From Nitrospira sp. (GTDB taxonomy: Bacteria; Nitrospirota; Nitrospiria; Nitrospirales; Nitrospiraceae): a stretch of DNA of 64,000 nt. This document shows, piece by piece, positions 35,612 to 45,828 of the stretch. The first letter of the stretch is position 1. Every line of letters starts with the position of its first letter. Under the pieces are notes generated by a model, which saw only the letters and a list, made by a program, of their open reading frames with translations, was not told where the DNA came from and ran no database searches. Where the stretch lies: NCBI GenBank assembly GCA_029194665.1, contig JARFXO010000009.1:1-64000 (forward strand). The letters run 5' to 3'. Made by a program: the position numbers and the translations under genes.

Positions 35612-36457
35612 ATGACAGTCAGGCTCCAAAAGCTCATCGCCAGTACGGGGCTGTCCTCCCGCCGAAAGGCGGAGCTGTTGATCGCCTCGGGACGAGTCTC
35701 GGTGAACGGCAAGGTTGTCACTGAACTCGGGACGAAGGTCGATCCTGATCGCGATCATGTCAAGGTCGATGGGAAGCACCTGACCTCGGCACAGCCCTTC
35801 GTGTATCTGATGCTCAACAAACCCAAGAACGTGATGTCCACGCTGGACGATCCTGGTGGACGGACAACGGTGAAGGATTTCTTGCGAGGCGTGTCCGTTC
35901 GCGTGTTCCCGGTCGGACGGCTCGATTTCGACAGTGAGGGATTGATGTTGCTGACGAACAACGGCGAGCTTGCGCAGGCCCTGCTACATCCGCGTTATCA
36001 TGTGCCGAAGACCTATCTGATCAAGGTCAAGGGTGCGTTAAATAATGAGGAGATCGTTCGTCTGGAGCGAGGGATCAGACTCGAAGATGGGATGACGAGT
36101 CCCGCCCACGTGAAGAAGGTGCGAAAAGTCGAGGCGAACTCCTGGTTGGAGATCACCATCCGCGAGGGACGCAAGCATCAAGTCAAGCGCATGTTGGAGG
36201 CGGTCGGGCATCCGGTCATCAAATTGCTTCGGGTCAGGATGGGGCCTCTCTCGCTCGGAAATCTGGAACCAGGAGAGTTTCGGTTCTTGACGGATCGGGA
36301 GGCCAATGCATTACGCGAGTTGGTCCATGAGCGGATGGCATCGGCTGAAAGGGGAGAGGAGCCGGCACCGAGGCCGAAGCGGCCGGTCAAGGGAGAGGGT
36401 TGGGCCAAACCCGATAGAAGTAAAAAGTCTTCTGGCAAGAAAGCGAAGGTTGCATGA
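35612..36457 (+). CDS. rluB: rRNA pseudouridine synthase, RluB/RsuA family
   Basis: 281 residues. S4 RNA-binding domain at 1-60 ([21 protein letters not shown]), catalytic domain with Asp near 104 in [18 protein letters not shown] and [12 protein letters not shown] near 185. It isomerises a uridine in 23S (RluB) or 16S (RsuA) rRNA; RluB is favoured by length and the basic C-terminal tail (PKRPVKGEG...KKSSGKKAK). It overlaps aspS by 4 bp. Confidence 0.9.
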   Translation: MTVRLQKLIASTGLSSRRKAELLIASGRVSVNGKVVTELGTKVDPDRDHVKVDGKHLTSAQPFVYLMLNKPKNVMSTLDDPGGRTTVKDFLRGVSVRVFPVGRLDFDSEGLMLLTNNGELAQALLHPRYHVPKTYLIKVKGALNNEEIVRLERGIRLEDGMTSPAHVKKVRKVEANSWLEITIREGRKHQVKRMLEAVGHPVIKLLRVRMGPLSLGNLEPGEFRFLTDREANALRELVHERMASAERGEEPAPRPKRPVKGEGWAKPDRSKKSSGKKAKVA

Positions 36458-38217
36458 AGATCAGAACTCACCGCTGTGGAGAGTTGAATGCGAAGCAAGT
36501 CGGTCAGATCGTCGTCTTGAACGGTTGGGTTCAGCGTCGGCGCGATCATGGCATGGTCATCTTCATCGATCTTCGTGACCGGACTGGCATTGCACAGGTC
36601 GTATTCAATGCCGAGCGAAACCTCAGGGTACATCAGGCTGCCCATTCGCTCCGCAGCGAATGTGTCGTGTCGGTTACCGGCCAAGTCATGGCGCGGCCGG
36701 TTGAATCGAAGAATCCTCATCTCTCGACCGGAGAGATCGAGGTTTTTGTCGATGAGGTTGAAATTCTCAATGAGGCGAAGACCCCTCCCTTCCTGATAGA
36801 AGACGAAGCGGAGGTGACGGAGGCCATTCGCCTGAAGTACCGCTTCCTGGATCTTCGTCGCCCCATCATGCAACGGCTCTTGAGCTTGCGCCACGGCATC
36901 ATGCAGAGGACCAGAGACTTTCTGAACGCGGAAGGGTTCCTCGAAGTTGAGACGCCGATTTTGACGAAAAGTACGCCGGAAGGAGCCAGGGATTACTTGG
37001 TGCCAAGTCGGGTGAACCCCGGACAGTTCTATGCCTTGCCGCAATCACCGCAACTGTTCAAGCAAGTGCTGATGATCAGCGGAGTCGATCGTTACTATCA
37101 GATCGCCCGCTGCTTCCGCGACGAGGACCTGCGAAACGATCGTCAGCCGGAATTCACGCAGATCGACCTGGAGATGTCATTCGTGGATCGTGAGCAAGTC
37201 ATGAGCCTGATGGAACGAATGATTGTGACTGTATTCCAGGAAGCCGGGGGCGTGCATCTTCCGACGCCGTTCCCGCGGATGACCTATGCCGAGGCCATGG
37301 GCCGATATGGGTCGGATAAGCCTGATCTCAGATTTGACATGCCGCTCTACGATGTGACGGCATTCGGCGCGACGAGCGAGTTTAAAGTCTTTAAGGATGC
37401 GGCAACCAAGGGCCGTATCGTCAAGGCCTTGATCGTGAAGGGTGGAGCTGCGCTTTCGCGGACACGCATCGACGCGTTGGGCGAAACGGCCAAGAGCTTC
37501 GGCGCCAAGGGCCTGGCTTGGCTCAAGATTACGACGGACGGGCAGCTTGAATCAGTCATCGCAAAATTCCTGGATGTCAACGCGTTTGCCGCAGCACTGC
37601 CTGAAGCGAAGCCTGGTGATCTGGTCTTATTCGGTGCCGACAAACCAACGGTCGTTCACGATGTGATGGGGCGGATTAGGCTTTTATTGGGAGAGGAGTT
37701 GAGGTTGATCGACTCCTCAGTATGGCGGCCATTGTGGGTGATCGATTTCCCCCTGTTGGATTACGATCAAGAGCAGAAACGGTATGTGGCCATGCACCAT
37801 CCATTCACCGCCCCGCTCGATGATGATCTACTGTTGTTCGAGTCCGATCCGCTGAAGATGCGAGCGAAAGCCTACGACATGGTGTTGAACGGGAGTGAGA
37901 TCGGCGGCGGCAGTATTCGTATGCATCGGCGAGAGATGCAAAGCAAAGTCTTTGACCTTCTCGGGATCGGCAAGGAGGAAGCATCAGCTAAGTTTGGATT
38001 TCTGCTCGATGCGCTCGAGTACGGTGCACCGCCGCATGGCGGGGTTGCGTTCGGATTGGATCGATTGGTGATGTTGCTCGGTAATGCCGATTCGATCCGC
38101 GACGTGATCGCTTTTCCCAAGACCCAGAAGGCACAATGTCCGCTGACCGATGCGCCGTCCTCCGTCAGTCCTGAGCAACTCAAGGAATTGCGCATCAAGT
38201 TGGATTTAGTCGAGTAA
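36454..38217 (+). CDS. aspS: Aspartyl-tRNA synthetase
   Basis: 587 residues, the usual bacterial length. N-terminal OB-fold anticodon-binding domain ([20 protein letters not shown]), class II motif 2 [18 protein letters not shown] near 225 and motif 3 [13 protein letters not shown] near 535, with the GAD insertion between. Whether it is discriminating (Asp) or non-discriminating (Asp/Asn) cannot be told here. ATGA overlaps with rluB upstream and aroC downstream suggest one transcript. Confidence 0.97.
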   Translation: MKIRTHRCGELNAKQVGQIVVLNGWVQRRRDHGMVIFIDLRDRTGIAQVVFNAERNLRVHQAAHSLRSECVVSVTGQVMARPVESKNPHLSTGEIEVFVDEVEILNEAKTPPFLIEDEAEVTEAIRLKYRFLDLRRPIMQRLLSLRHGIMQRTRDFLNAEGFLEVETPILTKSTPEGARDYLVPSRVNPGQFYALPQSPQLFKQVLMISGVDRYYQIARCFRDEDLRNDRQPEFTQIDLEMSFVDREQVMSLMERMIVTVFQEAGGVHLPTPFPRMTYAEAMGRYGSDKPDLRFDMPLYDVTAFGATSEFKVFKDAATKGRIVKALIVKGGAALSRTRIDALGETAKSFGAKGLAWLKITTDGQLESVIAKFLDVNAFAAALPEAKPGDLVLFGADKPTVVHDVMGRIRLLLGEELRLIDSSVWRPLWVIDFPLLDYDQEQKRYVAMHHPFTAPLDDDLLLFESDPLKMRAKAYDMVLNGSEIGGGSIRMHRREMQSKVFDLLGIGKEEASAKFGFLLDALEYGAPPHGGVAFGLDRLVMLLGNADSIRDVIAFPKTQKAQCPLTDAPSSVSPEQLKELRIKLDLVE

Positions 38218-39380
38218 TGGCCGGTAATACCTTCGGCAGAATCTTTACCGTCACGTCATTCGGTGAAAGTCATGGGCCGGCGATCGGTTGTGTGATTGAT
38301 GGCTGCCCCCCGGGTTTTTCGCTTTCGACTGAAGACATCCAACATGATCTTGATCGGAGGAAGCCCGGTACCTCTCGTCATGTAACCCAGCGTCAGGAGT
38401 CTGATACCGTTGAAATTCTCTCCGGAGTATTCGAGGGAAAGACCACCGGCACACCAATCGCGCTGTTGATCCGCAATGAAGATCAGCGTAGCCGCGACTA
38501 CGGTAATCTGATCGATACCTTTCGCCCCGGCCATGCGGACTATACCTACTGGCAAAAGTACGGGATTCGCGATCATCGAGGCGGCGGCCGTGCATCGGCC
38601 CGTGAGACTGCGGTTCGAGTCGCCGCTGCCGCGATTGCCCGGAAGTGGCTCAGAGAGAAGCATGGTGTCATCATTCGGGGATATCTGAGCCAGTTGGGTC
38701 CTTATGAATTGGCCTTCAAAAATTGGGACACAGTGGGTCAGAATCCGTTTTTCTCTGCGGATCCAGACATCGTCCCCAAGTTGGAATCCTTCATGGATGA
38801 GCTTCGGAAGGACGGCGATTCTGTCGGCGCGAGGATCACGACCGTGGCCGAGTATGTGCCGGTAGGGTGGGGCGCACCGGTCTACGAAAAATTGGATGCC
38901 GACTTGGCTGCGGCGATGATGAGCATCAATGCGGTGAAAGCGGTCGAGATCGGATCAGGCTTCGGGTCGGTTGCGCAGCGCGGCTCAGAGCACGGCGATG
39001 AACTCACGCCAGAGGGCTTTGTCACGAACCATGCCGGCGGCATTTTAGGTGGGATCTCCACCGGGCAGGATATTGTCGTCACGATCGGGATCAAACCGAC
39101 ATCAAGTATCCGTATCCCGCGTCGATCAATCGATAAACAAGGCAATCCGGTCATGGTGGGAACCACCGGTCGCCACGATCCCTGTGTCGGCATCAGGGCC
39201 ACTCCGATTGCTGAGGCCATGATGGCGTTGGTGCTCATGGATCATGCGCTGCTGCATCGTGCTCAGAACGCTGATGTGACGACCAAGACACCGAAAATTG
39301 CTGGTTCCATCAAACGGACTGCCTCACAAGAAAAGAGCAACGCTGCCTTGAAGACCAATCCTGACCCTGCTGAAGCGTAA
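38217..39380 (+). CDS. aroC: Chorismate synthase
   Basis: 387 residues. Converts EPSP to chorismate with reduced FMN, last step of the shikimate path. Motifs [18 protein letters not shown] near residue 17, [14 protein letters not shown] near 103 and GGRASARET near 122. The start ATG shares its first base with the aspS stop. The C-terminal tail ([17 protein letters not shown]) is a little longer than usual. Confidence 0.97.
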   Translation: MAGNTFGRIFTVTSFGESHGPAIGCVIDGCPPGFSLSTEDIQHDLDRRKPGTSRHVTQRQESDTVEILSGVFEGKTTGTPIALLIRNEDQRSRDYGNLIDTFRPGHADYTYWQKYGIRDHRGGGRASARETAVRVAAAAIARKWLREKHGVIIRGYLSQLGPYELAFKNWDTVGQNPFFSADPDIVPKLESFMDELRKDGDSVGARITTVAEYVPVGWGAPVYEKLDADLAAAMMSINAVKAVEIGSGFGSVAQRGSEHGDELTPEGFVTNHAGGILGGISTGQDIVVTIGIKPTSSIRIPRRSIDKQGNPVMVGTTGRHDPCVGIRATPIAEAMMALVLMDHALLHRAQNADVTTKTPKIAGSIKRTASQEKSNAALKTNPDPAEA

Positions 39381-39454
39381 TCGTGTGATTGAGGACACTG
39401 CGAACCATCCTCACCCCTCTCATAAAGTTCCTTTTGATGATCTTCTCTTATGGG

Positions 39455-39964
39455 CTAGCTGACCGACCTGAGCTGATCATTCTCTATCAGGGTGCTACGC
39501 AGGGCATTGACGAGCTGTCTATACCGGTCCTCGGCCCAAGCATTGAACGACTCTGCGTCCTGGAACACGAGGTCCCATGCCTTGGCTGCGTCCAGCATCA
39601 AGAGCTGCTGCGGCTTGGAAGGCCCGGAGAACAAGACGACGAGGACGGTGGAGCGACCGGTGAGGCTGATGTCGGTGAAGATGTGCAGCATGGAGGACGA
39701 GGGGAGCATGATTTCCCGCGAGGCGGCTTCAACGAGCGGTTGATAGAGGTGATGCAGAAATTGCACCGTGACCTCGTGCGGGTTGACGGGAGTCAGGAGG
39801 CGAGGATTTGGTTTTTCTCCAAAGAGGTTCTCTGTTAGATAGGTGGCCGCCTCCCATGTCGGCATGGCGCCTGAAGCAACCAGGGATTCGCAGAGATAGG
39901 CGATCCAATTTCGGTTTCGGGGGCGTTCGCGGACCGCAGTCAGCTTTGTCGCCATACGTGCCAA
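39455..39964 (-). CDS. Hypothetical protein
   Basis: 169 residues (start 39964; a second ATG at 39952 is equally possible). Mixed alpha/beta with IFTDISLTGRSTVLVVLFSG in the middle and helices at the end. No motif, signal peptide or TM segment recognised. Transcribed against aroC and next to the HD-GYP gene, from which it is separated by 130 bp. Confidence 0.55.
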   Translation of the reverse strand: MARMATKLTAVRERPRNRNWIAYLCESLVASGAMPTWEAATYLTENLFGEKPNPRLLTPVNPHEVTVQFLHHLYQPLVEAASREIMLPSSSMLHIFTDISLTGRSTVLVVLFSGPSKPQQLLMLDAAKAWDLVFQDAESFNAWAEDRYRQLVNALRSTLIENDQLRSVS

Positions 39965-40095
39965 TCCCTTCGTCTATGGCGGCGGTTGTTAGGATCGAAT
40001 CACGTTGTTCCGGCAAGCGAAAAAAGTATAGCCGTGGCACCACAGTCGGTCAACGAATTGCCGACAATCGAGTCATCGGTTCAGCTGAGGAGATG

Positions 40096-41238
40096 CTACG
40101 TTTCGCGGAAAGTACTGGCATTCACGCGGTCTGCGTATTGATCGTGGATGCGCGCCAATTCCTCTGCAGATGCGACGAAGGTATCCAGCAGCTCGGGATC
40201 GAAATGTTCGCCACGGTGCTTGAGCATGAGTTCAATCGCATGACTGAGCTCGAAGGCCGGCTTGTAGACTCGTTGAGTGGTGAGTGCATCAAATGCGTCG
40301 GCAATCGCTGCGATGCGGCCTTCGACGGGAATGGCGTCGCCTTGTAACCTGCGAGGATACCCGGTACCGTCGAAGCGCTCATGGTGGGTGTAAGCGATCA
40401 CGGCTGCGACTTTCAGCAGCTCTGCATCCGACCCGCTGAGGATCTTATAGCCGATTTCGGCGTGCTGCGCGATCACCCCGAATTCTTCCTGTGTGAACTT
40501 GCCGGGTTTCAGCAAGACATGATCCGGGGTGCCGATCTTGCCGATGTCGTGCATGGGGCTGGCCGTGCGGATCAAGTCGCAGCGTTCCGGGGATAGGCCG
40601 GCCTTGCGCGCAAGCAACTCACAGTAGTGACTCATGCGTTGAATGTGTCGGGCGGTCGCATGATCGCGGAATTCCGCGGCGATGGCGAGTCGCTGAATGG
40701 TTTCCTCACGCGAGAGGCGGAGTTCTTTTTCAGAGCGTTCCAGCCAGTCCAGCGCTTGCTGTAGCGCGAGCGTTCTTGTTCGGACAATGTCCTCAAGATT
40801 CTCACGATGGAGCCGATTCTCCATCTCGAGTCGTCGGCGGCGGAGGGCATTCGCGACGTCGATGAGAACCTCATTGGCTTCGAACGGCTTGATGATGTAT
40901 CCGAACGCGCCGACCTCCAAGGCGGCATTGGCGAGGACCGAGCTATCGAGGCCCGTGACCATGATCGCCGCCGTGTGAGGGTGCTCCGTGAGAATGTGTC
41001 GCACGAGATCCATACCCGATTCTCCGGGCATGTTGACGTCGCAGAGCATCAACGCAAAGGGTTGGTCCTGCAATTTTTGCCGAGCCTCTCGGGCATCTGC
41101 GGCGCATTCGGCCGAATACCCATGAGATTGAAGCAGGTAGGCCAGGAGGCGCCTGATCGGTTCCTCATCGTCGACAACCAGAATATTGCGATTATCGAGG
41201 AGGGCTTGATGAGTAGTCTGGTTCAGCAGTATCGCCAT
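40096..41238 (-). CDS. Response regulator with HD-GYP c-di-GMP phosphodiesterase domain
   Basis: 380 residues. Receiver domain at 1-135 with phospho-Asp67 in MLCDVNMPGESG. A coiled-coil linker follows, then an HD-GYP domain with HDIGKIGTPDHVLLKPGKF and HHERFDGTGYP, the metal-binding and GYP motifs intact. It hydrolyses cyclic di-GMP on phosphorylation and so lowers its level. No cognate kinase is adjacent; the nearest kinase is at 45829-48174 with its own NtrC-type partner. Confidence 0.92.
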   Translation of the reverse strand: MAILLNQTTHQALLDNRNILVVDDEEPIRRLLAYLLQSHGYSAECAADAREARQKLQDQPFALMLCDVNMPGESGMDLVRHILTEHPHTAAIMVTGLDSSVLANAALEVGAFGYIIKPFEANEVLIDVANALRRRRLEMENRLHRENLEDIVRTRTLALQQALDWLERSEKELRLSREETIQRLAIAAEFRDHATARHIQRMSHYCELLARKAGLSPERCDLIRTASPMHDIGKIGTPDHVLLKPGKFTQEEFGVIAQHAEIGYKILSGSDAELLKVAAVIAYTHHERFDGTGYPRRLQGDAIPVEGRIAAIADAFDALTTQRVYKPAFELSHAIELMLKHRGEHFDPELLDTFVASAEELARIHDQYADRVNASTFRET

Positions 41239-41750
41239 CAGTCGGAATGTAATCGGCTCGTCGAGGCCTCGGACTGTCTCAGTTGTTCTTTATCGGCTCA
41301 TTGAGGTTGGATCTGAATCGCCATAGGAACGGCGCAGAGATGTGCACTTTTTGTGCCAATTGGTATTGCCTCTACCCTGTCATTTGAATACCGTCCATTT
41401 TGATGATCTTAAGAGATCCAGGATGGAATCTCTGCGTCTGGAGAGATTTTGGGAGGTACCTGGTCATGAGCTCTTACTTAGTCCCTATTCCGGTGTGGGG
41501 TGAGACGTCAAAAGATTGTACAGAATTCGTCAAACTTGAGTAGCTGCTTTTGTACAGAGGAAGATACCGGTGGTGGGCCGACGCATCGATTCACCCGCCT
41601 ACACACACTTCGGCGAGGTGTCGCTCAGAAACTAACAGGGATCACGGCTGTCATGCCGTGAGGCTCCACCGACGATGATCGGCTGGACAGTTGGTTTGCG
41701 CTTTCTTAAGGCCTTCACTATAATTCGAATCCCACTATTGAGGAAGGGAC
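41239..41750. other. 510-bp gene-free region
   Basis: Lies between the HD-GYP gene start (minus strand) and rph (plus strand), so it should hold divergent promoters. No coding frame, terminator hairpin or repeat can be supported. Confidence 0.35.
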
Positions 41751-42500
41751 ATGAGAATGAGCGGAATTTCCGGCTTAGTCCGTTTTGATGGGCGTCGCAG
41801 AGATCAGGTCCGCCACGTGAAAGTGACACGCAACTATATCAAACATGCCGAAGGGGCGGTTTTGATTGAAATGGGAGACACGAAGGTCATTTGTACTGCG
41901 TCCGTTGAGGAAAAGGTGCCTCCCTTTCTCAAGGGCAAGGGGACGGGATGGGTCACGGCGGAATATGCGATGTTGCCGCGGGCAACCCATGAGCGATCCC
42001 CACGAGAGGCGGTCAAGGGGAAGCAAGGCGGCCGGACCCTGGAGATTCAACGGCTCGTCGGACGTGCTCTGCGCTCCGTGACCGACATGTCGCAGCTGGG
42101 AGAGCGGTCCATTTGGATCGACTGTGATGTGATCCAAGCGGACGGGGGCACCAGAACCGCGTCCATCACCGGCGCCTTTATCGCGTTGGCTGATGCTTGT
42201 GCCGTGCTGAAAAAACGGGATCTGTTGAAGAAGATGCCTTTGACCGACTACCTGGCGGCCATCAGCGTCGGAAAGGTCGGGGGAGAGGTGATGGTGGATC
42301 TTGCCTATACCGAGGATTCGATGGCCGAAGTCGACATGAATGTGGTGATGACCGGCAGCGGCCGGTATGTCGAGGTACAGGGTACAGCCGAACGCACGCC
42401 GTTCGCGAAGCAAGATATGGACGAGTTTCTGAATCTGGGGTGGCAGGCTATCCAACGGTTGACCGCCATTCAGAAAGAGCTGATCGGTGCACTCGATTGA
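41751..42500 (+). CDS. rph: Ribonuclease PH
   Basis: 249 residues; ATG 41751 (an ATG two codons on is also possible). Phosphate-dependent 3' exonuclease that trims tRNA 3' ends. Typical blocks: [34 protein letters not shown] near 70, SLE-type [10 protein letters not shown] near 105 and [16 protein letters not shown] near 125. It overlaps the next gene's GTG start by 14 bp, a common rph-rdgB arrangement. Confidence 0.97.
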   Translation: MRMSGISGLVRFDGRRRDQVRHVKVTRNYIKHAEGAVLIEMGDTKVICTASVEEKVPPFLKGKGTGWVTAEYAMLPRATHERSPREAVKGKQGGRTLEIQRLVGRALRSVTDMSQLGERSIWIDCDVIQADGGTRTASITGAFIALADACAVLKKRDLLKKMPLTDYLAAISVGKVGGEVMVDLAYTEDSMAEVDMNVVMTGSGRYVEVQGTAERTPFAKQDMDEFLNLGWQAIQRLTAIQKELIGALD

Positions 42501-43113
42501 GGGACCGATAGAAGAAATCCTCCTCGCGACCAGAAATCCGGACAAAGTCAGGGAACTTGCGGCTCTTCTCGGGGATCTTGGAATCAGCATCCGTACCCTG
42601 GTGGACTTCCCTACCGCACCGGAAGTGGAAGAAGACGGTACAACCTGTGAAGCCAACGCACTCAAGAAGGCCAGGGAAATGGCCTCTGTGACAGGCCTTC
42701 CGTCGGTCGCGGATGATACGGGACTCGAAGTTGATGCGTTGGGTGGAAGGCCAGGCGTGTTTACTGCTCGATATGCAGGGGGAAACGCAACCTACGAAGA
42801 CAACTGCCGGAAGCTGCTCAAGGAACTGGGTGGTGTGCCACCGGCCAGACGAACCGCTCGATTCGTAACGGTCGCTGCCTTGGCGATGCCGGGTGGTCAC
42901 TGTCGAGTGGCCACGGGAACCCTCGGCGGCGTCATTGCTGAAGGGTTTGTTGGTACGCAAGGATTCGGCTACGACCCCGTCTTTTTCGTCCCGGAGCTCG
43001 GTCGTACGTTGGGTGAGTTGACGGCTGAGGAAAAGAACCGTATCAGTCACCGAGCCAAGGCATTTCGATCCATGGCGGACATTCTTCGACCCTTGACTGG
43101 CCGGAAACTCTGA
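42487..43113 (+). CDS. rdgB: XTP/dITP pyrophosphatase (RdgB/HAM1)
   Basis: 208 residues from GTG 42487, overlapping rph. Removes non-canonical purine triphosphates (XTP, dITP). N-terminal [37 protein letters not shown] near 75 and [14 protein letters not shown] near 160 are diagnostic. An ITPase in the same transcript as RNase PH is common in bacteria. Confidence 0.95.
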   Translation: MHSIEGPIEEILLATRNPDKVRELAALLGDLGISIRTLVDFPTAPEVEEDGTTCEANALKKAREMASVTGLPSVADDTGLEVDALGGRPGVFTARYAGGNATYEDNCRKLLKELGGVPPARRTARFVTVAALAMPGGHCRVATGTLGGVIAEGFVGTQGFGYDPVFFVPELGRTLGELTAEEKNRISHRAKAFRSMADILRPLTGRKL

Positions 43114-43197
43114 GCCGGGTGATGTCGACGCATGTGCAAGGGAGACATTGCCTGGACACCAATCGGAACATTCTTGTATAAGTGAAGGACGAGCCGT

Positions 43198-43612
<415 letters not shown>

Positions 43613-43642
43613 TGAAATCCACAGCCGCACGTCTCACGGCGA

Positions 43643-43729
43643 TTACTCGCGGTCCTGGGCAAGCATCATAAACATGACAAGTACCGCACCGATGACCAGT
43701 GCTCCATTGATCAACAACATCAGTATCAT
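43643..43729 (-). CDS. 28-residue membrane peptide A
   Basis: ATG at 43729 (minus) with GGAGGTGAGAGG just upstream. One hydrophobic helix LLINGALVIGAVLVMFMML, then the charged end AQDRE. It lies 51 bp after a similar peptide gene, both downstream of a sigma-54-type promoter at 44018-44033. No known family. Likely an inner-membrane peptide; function unknown. Confidence 0.55.
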   Translation of the reverse strand: MILMLLINGALVIGAVLVMFMMLAQDRE

Positions 43730-43780
43730 CACCTCTCACCTCCATTCATGTAGAATTTGTCGCAATGCTCACTCCATGTC

Positions 43781-43873
43781 TCACCGTTCGCGCATGAACA
43801 TCGTCAACATCACCATCACTGCGAAAAGTATCCCGCCCGAGATCGTCAACATGGCCATCTCATCACTCATCAT
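43781..43873 (-). CDS. 30-residue membrane peptide B
   Basis: From the ATG at 43873 (in-frame alternatives at 43885 and 43894 give up to 37 residues). Helix MLTISGGILFAVMVMLTMFM ends in RER, similar in plan to peptide A: a Met-rich single TM helix with a charged C-terminus. First gene after the sigma-54-type promoter at 44018-44033. The start choice is uncertain because no ribosome site is clearly spaced. Confidence 0.5.
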   Translation of the reverse strand: MMSDEMAMLTISGGILFAVMVMLTMFMRER

Positions 43874-44017
43874 ATCTGTACCCATCCTTTCCATATCTCC
43901 ATCGTGGTTCATCCACGTGGAGGTCGAGTGTCCCTCGAAATCCGATGATGGAATTCGAGTTCTACACCGAGCACTTCTGCACCGAGCATCCGCCAGCGTT
44001 TCTCATGACAAGCCCTA

Positions 44018-44033
44018 AGCATTTCTTGGGCCA
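44018..44033 (-). promoter_or_regulatory. Sigma-54-type promoter upstream of membrane peptides
   Basis: Minus-strand TGGCCCAAGAAATGCT: GG and GC elements exactly 10 bases apart, as required for RpoN. Expected transcript start about 44006, leading into the peptide genes at 43873 and 43729. Confidence 0.6.
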
Positions 44034-44113
44034 CGCCGGGTCTTATGCTAACTCGTGATATTTCCAGGGCCTACGCAAATGGAGGTGTGGTCTGGCGGCC
44101 TGCAGCTGTATCT

Positions 44114-44145
44114 GAATGGATTCCAGGCTGGATCAAAATGGATTC
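44114..44145. promoter_or_regulatory. Enhancer-type sites (GAATC-N6-GATTC family)
   Basis: GGATC-AAAATG-GATTC at 44130-44145 (one mismatch to the shared site) and GAATGGATTC at 44114-44123, about 80-110 bp upstream of the sigma-54-type element at 44018. The same site type precedes three other such promoters in the window. Confidence 0.55.
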
Positions 44146-44324
44146 TAGAGTGGATCGAATGTGATGCGGATAATGTGGGATATACTTATCCGGTTAATTC
44201 CCTAAACTCCAACCGGGTGGAGGGCGATGAGTCATGAACTCCGATGGACAGTCGGGGCTGGTCGCAACTGTTTTAAGAGATCTGCCTACGAGGTCGGAAC
44301 CGCTTCAGAGAGCCGCACAGTCCT

Positions 44325-45773
44325 TCAGTCTGAAGAAGTAGGCGGTTTGCCTGAGATCTGCTTCTGTCGGAGCAGTTTGGTCAGGTAGGTCCGTTGCAGG
44401 CCGAGTTCGGCCGCCGTCTTTGTCTGATTCCAGCCATTCCGACGCAACGCGGCCTCAATCAGCTTCTGGCCATATACGTCCATGCTCCTATGATACGAGA
44501 AAAACAGTATGTCGGTGTCGGCCTCCTGACTCACCATGGGAGCCTCGGGCGTCGAAGCAGCTGACGCAGTCAATGAGAGGTGTTCCGGTTCGATCGTGTC
44601 GCCGGGACATAAAATCAATGCACGAGTGAGCACGTTTTCCAATTCCCGCACGTTACCCGGCCAGGGGTACTGTTGCAGCGCTTGGAATGCCTCGTCGCTG
44701 AGGGTCACGCGTTTAGACAGGCCCACGATGCTGGGCCGGTTGAGGAAATGTTCCACGAGGGTGGAAAGATCCTCCATCCGCTCATGCAGTGGGGGCAGCG
44801 CGATGGTAATCACGGCGAGGCGAAAGTACAGGTCTTCGCGGAATGTCCCTTGACGAATCGCCTGTCTCAGATCCTTGTTCGTGGCCGCGATAAAACGTGC
44901 GTCGGTCCGTACCTCTTGAGTTCCGCCGACGCGGTAGAATGTCCGGTCTTGAAGTATACGCAGGAGATGGCTTTGCATGGTGAGCGGCATGTCGCCGATC
45001 TCGTCAAGAAACAGCGTGCCTCCCTCGGCGACCTCGATTTTGCCAGGCTCCCGCTTAGTGGCTCCGGTGAACGCGCCTTTTTCGTGCCCGAAGAGCTCGT
45101 TTTCCAGTAGGTTCTCAGGGAAGGCGGCGCAATTGACGGCAATAAATGGTTTGGTAGCGCGAGGGCTCCAACGATGAATGGCGCGGGCGACCACTTCCTT
45201 CCCCGTACCCGTTTCCCCGAGTAATAACACAGTTACGGAAGAGGCCGCTGCCTGTTTGGCCATCGTCAACTGTCCGGCCATCTGCTTGCTGGCCGTCTCG
45301 ATGGGTTCGAACTGGGCATCGACCTCTTGGCGGAGCGTCTCGACCTGGCGGTGAAGGGTGACGGTGTCCAAAGCCTTCTTAATCACGACGGTCAAATGGT
45401 CTGCAGTGAACGGCTTCGGCACAAAGTCGAAGGCACCAAGTTGCATGGCCTGCACCGCGCGTTCGATCGTTCCATAGGCCGTGAGCATCACGATCAGCGG
45501 ATTCGTATAGGTTGCTGAAGCCCGGAGCGTCCCTTCATCTTCCTGATCGTGGCGAACTGACCTCCCGCTGACTTGTTTTAAGACATCAAGTCCTGACAGT
45601 AATGGAAGTTCGAGATCCAGCAGGACAAGATCAGGCCCTTCTTCCTGAATTATGCGCAGAGCATCCTTCCCATTCGCGGCAGTCACCGGTTCATGTCCCA
45701 TCCAGGTGATCCGATTTTCCAGACTCAGAAGGATATCGCGGTCGTCGTCAACAATCAGGATTTTCGCGCGCAT
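44325..45773 (-). CDS. NtrC-type sigma-54-dependent response regulator
   Basis: 482 residues from ATG 45773 (AAAGGAG 10 bp upstream); the longer open frame upstream is not used. Receiver domain with phospho-Asp53 ([13 protein letters not shown]). AAA+ domain with Walker [10 protein letters not shown], the sigma-54 contact loop GAFTGAT and LFLDEIGDM. Fis-type HTH at the C-terminus ([21 protein letters not shown]). It activates RpoN promoters when phosphorylated. Third gene of an operon with a histidine kinase and substrate-binding protein; its likely sites are the GAATC-N6-GATTC elements nearby. Confidence 0.95.
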   Translation of the reverse strand: MRAKILIVDDDRDILLSLENRITWMGHEPVTAANGKDALRIIQEEGPDLVLLDLELPLLSGLDVLKQVSGRSVRHDQEDEGTLRASATYTNPLIVMLTAYGTIERAVQAMQLGAFDFVPKPFTADHLTVVIKKALDTVTLHRQVETLRQEVDAQFEPIETASKQMAGQLTMAKQAAASSVTVLLLGETGTGKEVVARAIHRWSPRATKPFIAVNCAAFPENLLENELFGHEKGAFTGATKREPGKIEVAEGGTLFLDEIGDMPLTMQSHLLRILQDRTFYRVGGTQEVRTDARFIAATNKDLRQAIRQGTFREDLYFRLAVITIALPPLHERMEDLSTLVEHFLNRPSIVGLSKRVTLSDEAFQALQQYPWPGNVRELENVLTRALILCPGDTIEPEHLSLTASAASTPEAPMVSQEADTDILFFSYHRSMDVYGQKLIEAALRRNGWNQTKTAAELGLQRTYLTKLLRQKQISGKPPTSSD

Positions 45774-45828
45774 CGGAGGCTTCTCCTTTCTGGATAGGCA
45801 ATTCTTCACCCCGTAACATCGGGAAAGG

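Noticed and set aside
44055-44237. 60-codon plus-strand ORF
   Set aside because: It spans the proposed enhancer sites and has no ribosome site; the repeated ggatt words explain the openness.
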